Shown in pieces: positions 1 through 9,799 of a stretch of DNA of 64,000 nt (within the stretch, counting starts at the first letter, position 1; each line of letters opens with the position of its first letter). A program made the position numbers and the translations under genes. This DNA is from Endozoicomonas elysicola (GTDB lineage: Bacteria > Pseudomonadota > Gammaproteobacteria > Pseudomonadales > Endozoicomonadaceae). Below the pieces are notes generated by a model, which did no database searches, had not been told where the DNA came from, and saw only the letters and a list, made by a program, of their open reading frames with translations. The stretch lies in the NCBI RefSeq assembly GCF_000710775.1, contig NZ_JOJP01000001.1, forward strand, positions 1,999,825 to 2,063,824. The letters run 5' to 3'.

Positions 1-910
1 GCTTTCCCAGGAATAGTCCGGTCACGATTCCCAGCGGAATGGGTGTCAGAATGCTTTTGACCTGCTCAGCATTGAGCTCCAGACCCGCATTGGCAAAGGC
101 GAAGATTGGCAGGATGACATAATTAACCGGACTGTGCAGTTTGTGTTGCAGGGCTTTAAGTGGTGAGCGCCCTCGACGGTCAACCACCTTCAGTGGAATG
201 GTAAAGGCCAGCAGCACCCCAGCCAGTGTGGCATGAACCCCTGACTTCAATACACAGATCCAGAGTAGTGTGCCCACAACTATATAGGGGCCTATTTTGG
301 TGACCCCTCGATAATTGAAAAATGCCAGTACAGCGAGAAGCACTGTTGCAATACCCATTGAAGTGAGTGACAGGTCTTCTGTATAGAATATGGCAATAAT
401 GATAATGGCGCCCAGATCATCAATAATTGCCAGAGCCAGTAGGAAGGTCATCAGTGATGAGGGGACCCGTTTACCAAGCAGTGCCAGTATGCCCACGGCA
501 AAGGCGATGTCAGTAGCTGCAGGTATGGCCCATCCTTTGATGGCAGTTGGATCTGTGTAATTGAAAGCCACATAAAAAAGGGCTGGAATCAGCATTCCAC
601 CAATAGCGCCGATGCCTGGTAGCATGATTTGGGCTGGAGAGCTGAGCTCGCCCTGAAGGACTTCCTGCTTTACTTCAAGGCCGATTAAGAGGAAAAAGAC
701 CGCCATGAGGCCATCGTTAATCCATAACAATAATGGCTTGTGAATATCCAGAGGCCCTACGGTAAAACGAATAGGTGTGGATAGAAGAAGGTCGTAGTAC
801 TCCGCAAAAAAAGTATTTGCGGAAAGCATCGCCAGGGCGGCGGCAATAAAAAGCAGTATGCCGATGGCATAGTCCTGCTGTAAAAAGCGATGTAATCGTC
901 TGGCAAGCAT
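1..910 (-). CDS. nhaA: Na+/H+ antiporter NhaA (partial)
   Basis: This encodes the N-terminal 303 or so residues of an NhaA sodium/proton antiporter of the inner membrane; the family is usually about 390 residues, so the C-terminus lies beyond the left edge. My translation begins MLARRLHRFLQQDY and shows a series of hydrophobic helices. It contains the family's paired aspartates in the segment LALAIIDDLGAIIII, which bind and translocate Na+ in characterised NhaA proteins. The start ATG (910-908) has AGGAG five bases upstream. NhaA exports Na+ in exchange for H+ and supports pH and salt homeostasis, fitting a marine organism. The 194 bases upstream, up to the prmC stop, would have to hold its promoter. 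Confidence 0.93.
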   Translation of the reverse strand, partial: MLARRLHRFLQQDYAIGILLFIAAALAMLSANTFFAEYYDLLLSTPIRFTVGPLDIHKPLLLWINDGLMAVFFLLIGLEVKQEVLQGELSSPAQIMLPGIGAIGGMLIPALFYVAFNYTDPTAIKGWAIPAATDIAFAVGILALLGKRVPSSLMTFLLALAIIDDLGAIIIIAIFYTEDLSLTSMGIATVLLAVLAFFNYRGVTKIGPYIVVGTLLWICVLKSGVHATLAGVLLAFTIPLKVVDRRGRSPLKALQHKLHSPVNYVILPIFAFANAGLELNAEQVKSILTPIPLGIVTGLFLGK

Positions 911-1104
911 GTTTTCTCCTGGTGCCCGTAGCTAACCGCCGTAAAGAGTTGTTATGCCCGAATTTATGATTAAAAAGTATACATTGGCATAATGGGCAAA
1001 AAATGACACCCAGTCTATATGTACTGCATGTCACTTGGTATTAAGGGGTACTACTTATGACGGCAGCATGGGCGCCACCTGTAGGGTGGGAGGGTATTAA
1101 CGAC

Positions 1105-1959
1105 CTATGTGGGCTTTTGTGCAAGCGAAACGCGATCATGTCCTGCCAGATCAACCTCGGTGCGAATCTGGGTGAATCCCTCTAAAGTCAGGATGTTTTG
1201 CACTGCTTTACCTTGGTCGTAACCATGCTCCAGCAGTAACCAGCCTCCAGGCTTCAGAGTCAGAAGTGATTCGCTGGCGATTGTGCGAATGTCATCCAGC
1301 CCGTCACTTCCGGAGGATAGTGCGGTCATGGGTTCATAGCGAACATCCCCCTCGTTCAGGTGGGGGTCATCATTGCGTATGTAGGGAGGGTTGCTGACAA
1401 TCATGTCTATGGAGGCTTCAGACAGTGGGCTGCACCAGGAGCCTTCCATGAAATCAACATTGCGGATTCCGTTGCTGATGGCATTTTCCCTGGCAACGGC
1501 CAGTGCCTCGGCACTCTTATCGATTGCAGTGATCTTCCATACAGGGCGCTCTTTTGCCAAAGCCAGGGCAATGGCTCCGGTTCCCGTGCCTAAGTCTACG
1601 ACTCTGATTCCGGATACCTTCTCTTTAGAGAGATTTGGATCAAGCGCCAGTTCCACCAGAAGCTCGGTGTCCGGCCTAGGTATCAATGTTGCTTCGGTAA
1701 CTTTCAGCTGCAGACTCCAGAACTCCCTGAAGCCTGTGAGATAAGCTACAGGAACGCCCGATTTACGTTGTTCAACAAGGTCTTGAAAACTGGTCAGTTG
1801 TTCTGTGGTTAACAGTGCTTCAGGCCATGTAAAAAAATAGCTTCGTGGCTTATTAAGAGTGTGCGCCAGCAGTAGCTCTGCATCCAATCTTGGGGTTGGG
1901 CTGGCAGAAAGCATGCGTGATGCTTCTGCCAGAGATGAGTCTATACGGGTATTGCTCAT
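1105..1959 (-). CDS. prmC: Release factor glutamine N5-methyltransferase PrmC (HemK)
   Basis: This SAM-dependent enzyme methylates the glutamine of the GGQ motif in peptide-chain release factors. The 284 residues show the motif I loop VVDLGTGTGAIALALA (about 120-135) and the diagnostic NPPY active-site motif at 190-193. The N-terminal helical release-factor-binding domain is also present. The gene begins only three bases after the prfA stop, so it is almost certainly cotranscribed with prfA, which encodes its substrate, and with hemA. Length and motifs match the family; nothing is missing. Confidence 0.97.
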   Translation of the reverse strand: MSNTRIDSSLAEASRMLSASPTPRLDAELLLAHTLNKPRSYFFTWPEALLTTEQLTSFQDLVEQRKSGVPVAYLTGFREFWSLQLKVTEATLIPRPDTELLVELALDPNLSKEKVSGIRVVDLGTGTGAIALALAKERPVWKITAIDKSAEALAVARENAISNGIRNVDFMEGSWCSPLSEASIDMIVSNPPYIRNDDPHLNEGDVRYEPMTALSSGSDGLDDIRTIASESLLTLKPGGWLLLEHGYDQGKAVQNILTLEGFTQIRTEVDLAGHDRVSLAQKPT

Positions 1960-1962
1960 GAG

Positions 1963-3048
1963 TTATTCGCCGGCCAGGCTTGCAAGCTGTTCTGTCTGGT
2001 GTTCCTGAAGCAGCGGGTTTATAACAGGATCCAGTTCGCCCTCAACAATTTCGGATAATTTATACAGAGTCAGGTTGATGCGATGGTCTGTGACTCGTCC
2101 TTGTGGATAATTATAAGTGCGAATACGTTCAGAGCGGTCGCCGCTGCCTACAAGGCTCTTGCGGGCATCGCTGATCTCTTTGGCGGCTGCGCTATCCTGG
2201 GCATCCTGTAATTTTGCTGCCAGCCAGGACATGGCTTTGGCTTTGTTTTTATGTTGAGAGCGCTCATCCTGACACTCAACAACAATGCCGGTTGGCAGGT
2301 GAGTGATTCGAATCGCGGAATCGGTGGTGTTGACGTGCTGACCACCGGCCCCAGATGAGCGGTATGTATCGATTCGCAGGTCTTCTTTACGGATTTCAAT
2401 GGCTTGTTGTTCATCCGGTTCTGGCATGACCGCAACAGTGCATGCAGATGTATGTATTCTTCCCTGTGATTCGGTTTCTGGAACCCTCTGGACACGATGT
2501 GCACCGGATTCGAACTTCATTCGCCCATAGACATCACTGCCAATAACACGGGTGATGATTTCTTTGTAGCCACCGTGCTCTCCATCACTGGTGCTGATGA
2601 CTTCAATTCGCCAGCCGCGTTTTTCAGCATATCTGGAGTACATTCTGAACAGGTCCCCAGCAAAAATGGCCGCTTCATCGCCGCCTGTACCGGCACGGAT
2701 TTCCAGAAATGTATTCAGGCCATCCCGAGGGTCTTTGGGAAGCAACAGCACTTCCAGACTTTTTTCCATATCTGGCAGTTGTTCTGCAATGCTCTGTAGC
2801 TCTTCCTGGGCCAGCTCAGTCATATCCGGGTCACCTTCGGCCATCATGGCTTCGGCTTCAGACTTATCGCTGAGGAGTTGGTCATACTCTTTGAAGGCTT
2901 TTACCACGGATTCCAGTTCTGCGTATTCCTGGGAGAATTTTCGGAATTGGTCCTGGTTGCCAATGACCCCTGGGTCGCTTAACAGTGCGGAAAGCTCTTC
3001 AAAGCGTTCGCTGAGGTTTTCCAGCTTTACGAGGATGGACTCTTTCAT
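1963..3048 (-). CDS. prfA: Peptide chain release factor 1
   Basis: RF1 recognises UAA and UAG stop codons and triggers hydrolysis of the peptidyl-tRNA. The 361-residue product has the normal RF1 length. The GGQ catalytic motif sits at 235-237 in [14 protein letters not shown], and the stop-codon-reading tripeptide region reads [13 protein letters not shown] (PET at 190-192), a variant common in gammaproteobacterial RF1. The gene lies 48 bases downstream of hemA and three bases upstream of prmC, the conserved hemA-prfA-prmC operon. Confidence 0.98.
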   Translation of the reverse strand: MKESILVKLENLSERFEELSALLSDPGVIGNQDQFRKFSQEYAELESVVKAFKEYDQLLSDKSEAEAMMAEGDPDMTELAQEELQSIAEQLPDMEKSLEVLLLPKDPRDGLNTFLEIRAGTGGDEAAIFAGDLFRMYSRYAEKRGWRIEVISTSDGEHGGYKEIITRVIGSDVYGRMKFESGAHRVQRVPETESQGRIHTSACTVAVMPEPDEQQAIEIRKEDLRIDTYRSSGAGGQHVNTTDSAIRITHLPTGIVVECQDERSQHKNKAKAMSWLAAKLQDAQDSAAAKEISDARKSLVGSGDRSERIRTYNYPQGRVTDHRINLTLYKLSEIVEGELDPVINPLLQEHQTEQLASLAGE

Positions 3049-3096
3049 GATGTCTGCAAAAGGTTTCTGTATAATAAAGGTGGACTCAGAACGTGA

Positions 3097-4416
3097 TCAG
3101 GCGTCCTGAGTTGAGTCTGTTTTCTGGTTGCTATCCAGACCCAGAAGTTTTTCTGCCCATTCCAGTTTTTCCTGCTGCCCCATGGCTGCTGCATTTTTCA
3201 GCTGGACACTGGGCTGATGCATAAACTTGTTAGTGAGAGAGCGGGCAAACTGTTGCAGCACTTCTTCCGGGTTAGCACCTCTGGCCAGCCATTGCATTGC
3301 TTTTTCCAATTCCTGATCACGCATGGCTTCGGTGCTCTGACGGTAGTTGCGCAGGAGGTTGACTGCGTCAAGTGAGCGCATGCGCGTCATGAATTCAAAC
3401 GTATCAGCCTCTATCATGCGCTCAGCCTTGCGTGCAGCATCTTTTCTTTGTTGCAGGTTGTCTTCAATGACATCCTGTAAGTCATCAACGGTATAGAGGA
3501 AAACATCGGCCAGCTCACTGACCTCGGGCTCAATATCCCGTGGAACCGCAATATCCACCATGAACATAGGCTTATGCCTTCGCTGCTTTAACGCCCGCTC
3601 AACAGCTCCTTTGCCAAGAACCGGGATGGGGCTGGCGGTAGAGCTGATGACGATGTCACTTTCATGCAGTACCTGCGACAAATCAGAGAGAAGCACCGGT
3701 CGACCTCCGAAACGATCGGTTAGAAGTCTGGCTCGTTCCAGGGTCCGGTTAGCCACAATGATATTCGATACTCCTTGCTGGCAAAGGTGGCGGGCGGTGA
3801 GCTCAATGGTTTCACCGGCACCTATCAGTAAAGCAGTATTTTCACTGAGGTCGGAGAAAATCTGTTTTGCCAGTCGGGTTGCTGCATAAGCAACGGACAC
3901 GGGTTGCTCATTGATGGCAGTTTCAGTTCGAATCTGTTTGGCGGTGGTAAAGCTGTGTTGAAACAGACGGTTCAGTGCCGGGCCGGCAGTATCTGCTTCC
4001 TGAGCGCTGGCGTAGGCAGACTTGAGTTGTCCCAGGATCTGGGGTTCGCCCAGAACCATTGAGTCGAGTCCACAAGCGACACGCATCAGGTGGCGTATAG
4101 CCTCCTGGTCGTAAAAAAGGTACGCGTGCTCTGCCAGCAGATTACTGTTGGTCTGATGGCTGTTGATTTGATGGTAGTGGGTTAGCCAGTCAATCAACTT
4201 GCCGTAGTACATCTCAATAGTTTCAGCTGCAGAGCTGTGGAGTGCACAATAGATTTCGGTTCGGTTACAGGTAGACAGGATGGCAATTTCTTCAATACCA
4301 GTATGAGATCTGGCGCTCTGAAGTGCATCAGGTAGCTGGTCAGCAGAAAAGGCAACCTGTTCCCTCAATGTGATTGGTGCTGTCCTGTGATTGATACCGG
4401 CGGTAATATACCCCAT
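3097..4416 (-). CDS. hemA: Glutamyl-tRNA reductase
   Basis: HemA reduces glutamyl-tRNA(Glu) to glutamate-1-semialdehyde, the first committed step of C5-pathway tetrapyrrole synthesis. The active-site cysteine lies in ILSTCNRTEIYC. From the ATG at 4416 this cysteine is residue 50, as in E. coli HemA. That start also has an AGAGG sequence just upstream, so I prefer it to the ATG nine codons earlier (4443), which lacks a visible ribosome binding site. The NADPH-binding domain follows (ALLIGAGETIELTARHL), then the C-terminal dimerisation helices. It is the first gene of the hemA-prfA-prmC operon and is divergent from the TPR lipoprotein gene. Confidence 0.96.
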   Translation of the reverse strand: MGYITAGINHRTAPITLREQVAFSADQLPDALQSARSHTGIEEIAILSTCNRTEIYCALHSSAAETIEMYYGKLIDWLTHYHQINSHQTNSNLLAEHAYLFYDQEAIRHLMRVACGLDSMVLGEPQILGQLKSAYASAQEADTAGPALNRLFQHSFTTAKQIRTETAINEQPVSVAYAATRLAKQIFSDLSENTALLIGAGETIELTARHLCQQGVSNIIVANRTLERARLLTDRFGGRPVLLSDLSQVLHESDIVISSTASPIPVLGKGAVERALKQRRHKPMFMVDIAVPRDIEPEVSELADVFLYTVDDLQDVIEDNLQQRKDAARKAERMIEADTFEFMTRMRSLDAVNLLRNYRQSTEAMRDQELEKAMQWLARGANPEEVLQQFARSLTNKFMHQPSVQLKNAAAMGQQEKLEWAEKLLGLDSNQKTDSTQDA

Positions 4417-4912
4417 CAGACCTCTGTTGCTGTCCTGGTTCACTGCTACTATAGATTGGCTGCCATACAGGCAGCTCAGCTTTAATTAGAAAATGTCTCT
4501 ATGGGATTTTCCCGGCTCAGGGTTAAATATGCCTGACATTTTCTGCTCATGGCTGCTAGAGCGTTTTACAAATCCTGCTCATGGTTTTCCTGGCTTGTTG
4601 CCATATCCGATACCTCAATCGCAGCCGACAGATTCAGACTCTGACCAAAATAGGGAGAGATAATCTTTCAGAAGGTTGCTGGATTGATAGGTGTTTCGGC
4701 CGATCAATTCTGCAATGGAAAGCTTGCAACTGCAAACTCTCTTCATGTTTTTTTAAAGGATATTTTGCACAGTTTGTTGGTCTTTGGTGAGGGGTGGCTC
4801 TTTTTTTTGCTCAGGTTGTTTGGGCATGAGATCTATATCTGCTTATCAATTGGAATGAATCCATAGAGCGACTGCATTTATCAACCAGATAAGGGGAAAG
4901 GGCATACCATCC
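4417..4912. other. Divergent intergenic region between hemA and the TPR gene
   Basis: About 500 bases with no convincing gene; the open frames of 60-69 codons here have no ribosome binding sites and no protein-like composition. It must contain promoters for both hemA and the TPR lipoprotein gene. A small hairpin, GCTGCC-ATACA-GGCAGC, lies at 4459-4475 in what would be the hemA leader. I see no clear operator. Confidence 0.5.
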
Positions 4913-6745
4913 ATGACCAGAATGACCATCAGGGCTGAAACTGTTAAAAAAGGGGCTGAGGCTCTTATAAAAAACTGTAAATCACTTCCTGTTGCCTTTG
5001 CTTTTTTTCTTTTTGGTTGCGCCAGTCAGAATGTTCAGCAAGAAGCTGCTGTGCTGGATGTTGGGACGGCTGTTGAAAATCAACAGGTTCAGGAAAAAGA
5101 GCCGGTCACTCCATTTGAGGCTGAGACGCTTTATGACTTGCTGGTAGCTGAAGTGGGGGGGCAGCGACAGCGTTACGATCTGGCGCTGGGGAATTATTTG
5201 AAACAGGCTCATAAAACCCGGGATGCCGGTGTCGCTCAGCGTGCTTATCAGATCGCTGTTTTTGTTGGTGCAAGACAGGCTGCACTCGATGCATCATTGT
5301 TATGGATTGAATTACAGCCAGAAAACCTGGATGCATTGCATGGTTCAGCCCTCGAACTGGTTTATGCAGGTCAGTTTGATAAGGCTTTTGAGCAGATGAA
5401 AACGCAGCTCTCTTTGGGTGGGAGTCCTGGTTTTGATGTGCTTGCCAGCGCGGCGGGCAGCTTGAGTGGAGAAAATGGTCAGGAGGTCCGGAGCCATCTT
5501 ATCAGGCAGTTTGATGCGCTTATACCGGTATATCCAGACTTTCGTGTGATACCGCTGGGTAAGGCGATTCTTCTGCAGCAGGCTGGGGAATATGAGTCAG
5601 CCCTGTCTGTGGCTGATCAGTTATTGAAAAAGGATCGTGATTTTGTCCCTGCCATGATGGTAAAAGGACGTGCCCTGAACAAGCTGAAACGTGATGCCGA
5701 AGCAGAGGTGATGCTTTCTGAAGCGGTTCAGCGGCATCCCGGTAAAAACCGGCTTCGATTGCTGTATGGCAGGGTTCTGGTTCACGCGGGGAAGCTGGAT
5801 CTGGCAAGGAAGCAGTTTGAAGTTCTGCTTGAACGTGCTCCTGAGGAGAGTGACATTGTATTATCGTTAGCGCTGATTACATTGGAAAATGGCATGGAGC
5901 AGGAGGCTGAAGAGTACTTTCAGCAGCTGTTGGCAATTGGTGAACGAAATAATACGGCTCATTACTATCTTGGCCGTTTAGGTGAAAAACAGAAAAAGTA
6001 TTCAGAAGCAAAAGAACATTATCTCGCGGTTGGTCCGGGGAAGGAGTTTATGGCTGCGCAAGTAGCGATGACCCAGATGCTGGTTGAACAAGGTAAGCTG
6101 GATGAAGCGCTAACTCATGTTGGTGAAGCAAGAAATCGCAACCCGGCACGAATGGAGTCTCTTTTTCTGTTGGAAGGTGAGCTTTTGGTTAATGACCGTC
6201 AACTCAATAAGGCACTAATGCTCTTTGAGCGGGCGCTGAAAACCAATCCTGAGTCGGTAAGCCTTCTTTACTCAAGAGCAATGGTTTATGAAAAGCTGAA
6301 CGACCTTGTAGGGTTGGAAAAGGATTTGCGCTTTATTCTGGAGTTTGATCCGGAAAATGCTGCTGCTTTGAATGCCTTGGGTTATACCCTTGCTGACAGA
6401 ACTGATCGTTATAAAGAGGCTGAAGCTCTTATCTTGCAGGCTTATGGTTTGAACAGTGAGGATCCGGCTATTCTGGACAGTATGGGATGGGTGCAATTTC
6501 GCCTTGGAAATTTTGAGCAGGCAGAAAAGTATTTGAGGATGGCATACACTCAGTTTCCTGATGCTGAGATCGCTGCGCACCTGGGTGAGGTTCTCTGGGT
6601 CAAGGGAGAGCGTGAAGCGGCCAGATCTTTATGGGCAGAAGCTCTGCAGAAAAGTCCGGACAGTCAGATATTACAGGATACGATGGACCGCCTGACAGGG
6701 GCTGGTCTTGAGGATCAATCGGAAACGGTCAGTACAGCACAGTAA
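4913..6745 (+). CDS. TPR-repeat lipoprotein (PA4667-type)
   Basis: A 610-residue protein made largely of tetratricopeptide repeats, a helical scaffold for protein-protein contacts. The N-terminus has a hydrophobic stretch ending in FFLFGC at about residue 36, a plausible although imperfect lipobox (F at the -2 position), suggesting an exported, lipid-anchored protein. Repeated A-L-x(2)-G-x(7)-A-x(3)-P-like spacing runs through the remainder, for example EYESALSVADQLLKKDRDFVPA. Pseudomonas carries a similar TPR gene at the same place, divergent from hemA and just upstream of lolB; that synteny is the strongest clue. A role in outer-membrane or envelope assembly is only an inference. A GGGAAAGGG sequence precedes the ATG. 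Confidence 0.85.
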   Translation: MTRMTIRAETVKKGAEALIKNCKSLPVAFAFFLFGCASQNVQQEAAVLDVGTAVENQQVQEKEPVTPFEAETLYDLLVAEVGGQRQRYDLALGNYLKQAHKTRDAGVAQRAYQIAVFVGARQAALDASLLWIELQPENLDALHGSALELVYAGQFDKAFEQMKTQLSLGGSPGFDVLASAAGSLSGENGQEVRSHLIRQFDALIPVYPDFRVIPLGKAILLQQAGEYESALSVADQLLKKDRDFVPAMMVKGRALNKLKRDAEAEVMLSEAVQRHPGKNRLRLLYGRVLVHAGKLDLARKQFEVLLERAPEESDIVLSLALITLENGMEQEAEEYFQQLLAIGERNNTAHYYLGRLGEKQKKYSEAKEHYLAVGPGKEFMAAQVAMTQMLVEQGKLDEALTHVGEARNRNPARMESLFLLEGELLVNDRQLNKALMLFERALKTNPESVSLLYSRAMVYEKLNDLVGLEKDLRFILEFDPENAAALNALGYTLADRTDRYKEAEALILQAYGLNSEDPAILDSMGWVQFRLGNFEQAEKYLRMAYTQFPDAEIAAHLGEVLWVKGEREAARSLWAEALQKSPDSQILQDTMDRLTGAGLEDQSETVSTAQ

Positions 6746-6844
6746 TTTTTACTATGAAAACGTCGCTATTTCCGGCACTGTGGCTACTTTCATGGTTCGG
6801 GGGCTGCGACACTTTCCGCTTATGGTTGCTTGGTGTTCATTGGT

Positions 6845-7468
6845 ATGGATGTTAATAAATCCTTTTTTGGGTTAAAAGTTTTACTGGCTCTGTCATTTTT
6901 TATCCTTGCTGGTTGTGCTTCACGATCCGTTGATACGGACGGGAAAGTGAGCGATGAAGAGAAAGAGTTTCGCTGGAAATTCCACCGTGAGCGCTTGAGT
7001 CAGCTTCAGGTTTGGCAAATGACTGGGCGTCTTAATCTCAGGGTGCCGGGGCGGTCGGGTACAATGTCCCTTGACTGGCGGCAGCAGGAGGATCACTACA
7101 AGCTGTTTCTTGATGGGCCTTTTGGTGCTGCGATTGCGCGTGTGTCGGGAGATTCGGGAGGGGTAACGGTTACTGCATCGAATGAAACCCGCTATGGCCC
7201 ATCACCTGAAGTACTTCTTTATTCTCTTACCGGGTTGCAGTTTCCAGTCAGTAATCTAAGGTATTGGGTCAGGGGGCTTCCGGCTCCGGGCAGTAATGCT
7301 CTGATTCAACTGAATAATCTGGGTTACCCTGAAAAAATTGAACAACAGGGTTGGACGGTTGCTTATCAACAATACGGGCTTAGTAAGTCATTACGATTGC
7401 CTGCAAAGTTGAAGGTTACCCATGGCGATGTCACCCTGAGCTTTATGGCAAACAGCTGGCAGTTTTAG
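6845..7468 (+). CDS. lolB: Outer-membrane lipoprotein receptor LolB
   Basis: LolB accepts lipoproteins from the periplasmic carrier LolA and inserts them into the outer membrane. The 207-residue product has a signal peptide ending in the lipobox LAGC (residues 22-25) followed by ASRS. The WQMTGRLNLRVPGRSGTMSLDW segment is the typical start of the LolB beta fold, and the length equals E. coli LolB. The frame stays open upstream through a TTG at 6830, but the ATG at 6845 gives the normal signal peptide length. No strong ribosome binding site is visible. It lies directly upstream of ispE, as in many gammaproteobacteria. Confidence 0.92.
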   Translation: MDVNKSFFGLKVLLALSFFILAGCASRSVDTDGKVSDEEKEFRWKFHRERLSQLQVWQMTGRLNLRVPGRSGTMSLDWRQQEDHYKLFLDGPFGAAIARVSGDSGGVTVTASNETRYGPSPEVLLYSLTGLQFPVSNLRYWVRGLPAPGSNALIQLNNLGYPEKIEQQGWTVAYQQYGLSKSLRLPAKLKVTHGDVTLSFMANSWQF

Positions 7469-7555
7469 GGGATTTCTGGACTTTCCCCGATAGGATTTAA
7501 TTAAGTCATTATTACAGGCTTTTTAGCATAACAATGTTTTTCTGGAGTCTTCTGG

Positions 7556-8500
7556 ATGCTGACAGAATTGGTGTTGCCAGCCCCGGCCAAATTGAATCTG
7601 TTTCTTCATATTATTGGTCGTAGATCAGATGGCTATCATAATTTGCAAACACTTTTTCAGTTTCTGGATTTTGGTGATCGACTGACGTTTGTCTTAAACA
7701 ATTCAGATGTCAGTCTTGCTTCCGATCTCGATGGTGTGGCTCCAGAGGAGAATCTGATTGTCAAGGCGGCTCGCCTTCTTCAGCAGGAGACCGGGTGTCA
7801 GCAGGGAGTCAATATTCTTCTGGACAAACAATTGCCTATGGGTGGTGGTCTGGGTGGGGGGAGCTCAAATGCAGCGACTACCCTGTTGGGGCTTAATGCG
7901 CTGTGGGAATTGGGCCTTACTATTGATCATCTGGCGGAACTTGGCTTGAGGCTGGGAGCCGATGTTCCGGTTTTTGTGCGTGGGCATAGTGCTTTTGCAG
8001 AAGGGATTGGTGAAGTTCTCACGCCGGTAGAGCCCGAGGAAGGCTGGTTTCTTGTCGTTGTTCCGGATGCGCAGGTTAATACTGCCGCTATGTATGGGCA
8101 CAGTGATTTGACAAGAGATTCATTGCCGATTAAAGTCTGCGCCGCTCTTGACGGAGAGGGCGCTGTTCTTGATCAGGTTTCGCAGCAACAGCGGCGAAAT
8201 GATTTCGAGCCTCTGGTTCGCGCACTGTATCCCAAGGTTGATAAAACGCTCTCTCTGTTGGATAATCTCGCAGATTCAAGCATCGGGCGGGCCATGATGA
8301 GTGGTTCGGGGGCATCAGTATTTGCCCGGTTTGCCAGTCGCGAACAGGCGTTAGCGGCACAGGCTGAACTGTCTCTTAACGTTTCTCGTCCTGAGATTGC
8401 GGATGACACATCAAAGCTACACAGCTTTGTGGCGCACGGTATTAATCGTTCGCCGCTGCATACAGCTTTGCAGCATGCAGGTTACCCCGTGATGGAGTAA
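7556..8500 (+). CDS. ispE: 4-diphosphocytidyl-2-C-methyl-D-erythritol kinase
   Basis: IspE phosphorylates CDP-methylerythritol with ATP in the MEP route to isoprenoid precursors. The 314-residue protein opens with LPAPAKLNLFLHIIGRR, which carries the family's N-terminal lysine. It has the GHMP-kinase glycine loop PMGGGLGGGSSNAA at 95-108 and the catalytic-aspartate region RLGADVPVFVRG. It is some 30 residues longer than E. coli IspE, mostly at the C-terminus. GGAG at 7544-7547 precedes the ATG. The lolB-ispE-tRNA-prs order is conserved among relatives. Confidence 0.96.
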   Translation: MLTELVLPAPAKLNLFLHIIGRRSDGYHNLQTLFQFLDFGDRLTFVLNNSDVSLASDLDGVAPEENLIVKAARLLQQETGCQQGVNILLDKQLPMGGGLGGGSSNAATTLLGLNALWELGLTIDHLAELGLRLGADVPVFVRGHSAFAEGIGEVLTPVEPEEGWFLVVVPDAQVNTAAMYGHSDLTRDSLPIKVCAALDGEGAVLDQVSQQQRRNDFEPLVRALYPKVDKTLSLLDNLADSSIGRAMMSGSGASVFARFASREQALAAQAELSLNVSRPEIADDTSKLHSFVAHGINRSPLHTALQHAGYPVME

Positions 8501-8503
8501 CGC

Positions 8504-8531
8504 TTGCAAATTTTTTGATGTTAACTACGAT
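8504..8531 (+). promoter_or_regulatory. Candidate promoter for tRNA-Gln / prs
   Basis: TTGCAA (8504-8509) and TACGAT (8526-8531) are separated by 16 bases and followed by a GC-rich stretch (GTCGGCC), as expected for a stringently controlled stable-RNA promoter. It begins just after the ispE stop codon. Both boxes match the consensus only partially. Confidence 0.45.
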
Positions 8532-8572
8532 AAGTCGGCCTGGATTGTGCACGGATTGATAGAGAGATTTAC

Positions 8573-8647
8573 TGGGGTGTCGCCAAGCGGTAAGGCATCA
8601 GGTTTTGATCCTGACATGCGGGGGTTCGAATCCCTCCACCCCAGCCA
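8573..8647 (+). tRNA. tRNA-Gln (UUG)
   Basis: A 75-base gene with encoded CCA. The acceptor stem pairs TGGGGTG with CACCCCA, the discriminator is G, and the T arm contains GGTTCGAATCC. The anticodon loop TTTTGAT is closed by TCAGG/CCTGA and gives anticodon TTG at 8605-8607. Two identical copies occur at 21067 and 21335. Confidence 0.98.
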
Positions 8648-8803
8648 GCTCTTTGTGCAGAGTTTTATGCGTGTACCTTGTTATACCGAAAGCAATTCCC
8701 TCGTGTCGGCTTATGCTAGATTATCAGACAGTTTATTGTCTGACTCCCCTCTTTGTAATCGATTTTTCCACCTACGCCCAGTATCCAAGCAAGGTAATTT
8801 CCC

Positions 8804-9745
8804 GTGTCGAAAATGATGGTGTTTGCCGGCAACTCAAATCCGGATTTGGTTCATAAAGTTGTCAATCACCTGCATATCCCACTTGGCAAGGCTTATGTTG
8901 GCCGCTTCAGTGATGGAGAATGTGCCGTAGAAATTCAGGAAAATGTTCGTGGTCGGGATGTATTTATCATCCAGTCAACCTGCGCGCCGACCAATGACAA
9001 CCTGATGGAATTGCTGGTGATGGCCGATGCCATGCGTCGTTCTTCCGCTGTACGTGTTACTGCTGTGCTGCCTTACTTTGGTTATGCCCGTCAGGATCGT
9101 CGTCCCCGCTCCAGTCGTGTGGCTATCAGTGCCAAGGTGGTTGCGGATATGATTGCTGGTGTGGGTGTGGATCGTGTGTTGACGGTTGACCTGCATGCTG
9201 ACCAGATTCAGGGCTTCTTCGATATTCCGGTTGATAACGTTTATGGCTCACCAATTCTTCTCGATGACATTGAGCGCCGTGATTACAGTGATGTAATGGT
9301 GGTGTCCCCTGATCATGGTGGTGTGGTTCGTGCTCGTGCAGTAGCCAAGCGTCTGAACTCTGATCTGGCCATTATTGACAAGCGTCGTCCAGAAGCGAAT
9401 AAGAGTGAAGTTATGAACATCATCGGTGATGTTTCCGGGCGCACCTGTATTCTTGTTGATGATATGGTGGATACTGCGGGCACGCTTTGTCAGGCAGCAG
9501 CAGCATTGAAGCAAAAAGGTGCCAAGGCGGTTTACGCTTATTGTACGCACCCAATTCTTTCCGGACGTGCACTCGAGAATGTTGCAAACTCTGAGCTGGA
9601 TGAACTGGTCGTTACCAATACTATTCCTCTGAGTCCTGCTGCACAGGCGCTTGATAAAATTCGTCAGCTGGATATGTCTCCTCTGCTGGCTGAGTCTGTG
9701 CGTCGCATCAGTAATGCTGAATCTATCAGTGCGATGTTTCAGTAA
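8804..9745 (+). CDS. prs: Ribose-phosphate pyrophosphokinase
   Basis: Prs makes PRPP from ribose 5-phosphate and ATP, feeding nucleotide, histidine, tryptophan and NAD synthesis. The 313-residue product is the standard length. It has the flexible catalytic loop [10 protein letters not shown], the metal/ATP segment [12 protein letters not shown] and the PRPP-binding loop [13 protein letters not shown]. Translation starts at a GTG (8804) with AAGG about ten bases upstream. It follows tRNA-Gln and is closed by a clear intrinsic terminator. Confidence 0.98.
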   Translation: MSKMMVFAGNSNPDLVHKVVNHLHIPLGKAYVGRFSDGECAVEIQENVRGRDVFIIQSTCAPTNDNLMELLVMADAMRRSSAVRVTAVLPYFGYARQDRRPRSSRVAISAKVVADMIAGVGVDRVLTVDLHADQIQGFFDIPVDNVYGSPILLDDIERRDYSDVMVVSPDHGGVVRARAVAKRLNSDLAIIDKRRPEANKSEVMNIIGDVSGRTCILVDDMVDTAGTLCQAAAALKQKGAKAVYAYCTHPILSGRALENVANSELDELVVTNTIPLSPAAQALDKIRQLDMSPLLAESVRRISNAESISAMFQ

Positions 9746-9767
9746 GCTCTGAGCTAGATCATTATTT

Positions 9768-9799
9768 AAAAAGGCACTCAGAAATGAGTGCTTTTTTTT
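9768..9799 (+). terminator. Intrinsic terminator after prs
   Basis: Stem GCACTC (9774-9779) pairs with GAGTGC (9786-9791) around a six-base loop, followed by eight T; an A-run precedes it. Confidence 0.9.

Noticed and set aside
1105-3048. Possible unusual stop-codon decoding because RF1 has PET instead of PAT
   Set aside because: PET is a common variant of the RF1 tripeptide in gammaproteobacteria; GGQ and the rest are normal.
4581-4866. Two overlapping plus-strand frames of 60-69 codons between hemA and the TPR gene
   Set aside because: Lack ribosome binding sites; Cys/Trp/Arg-rich composition typical of non-coding frames.
6754-6855. A 33-codon frame MKTSLFPALWLLSWFGGC... ahead of lolB, resembling a small lipoprotein
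   Set aside because: No ribosome binding site, overlaps the lolB start in another frame, and the part after the cysteine is only a short hydrophobic stretch.
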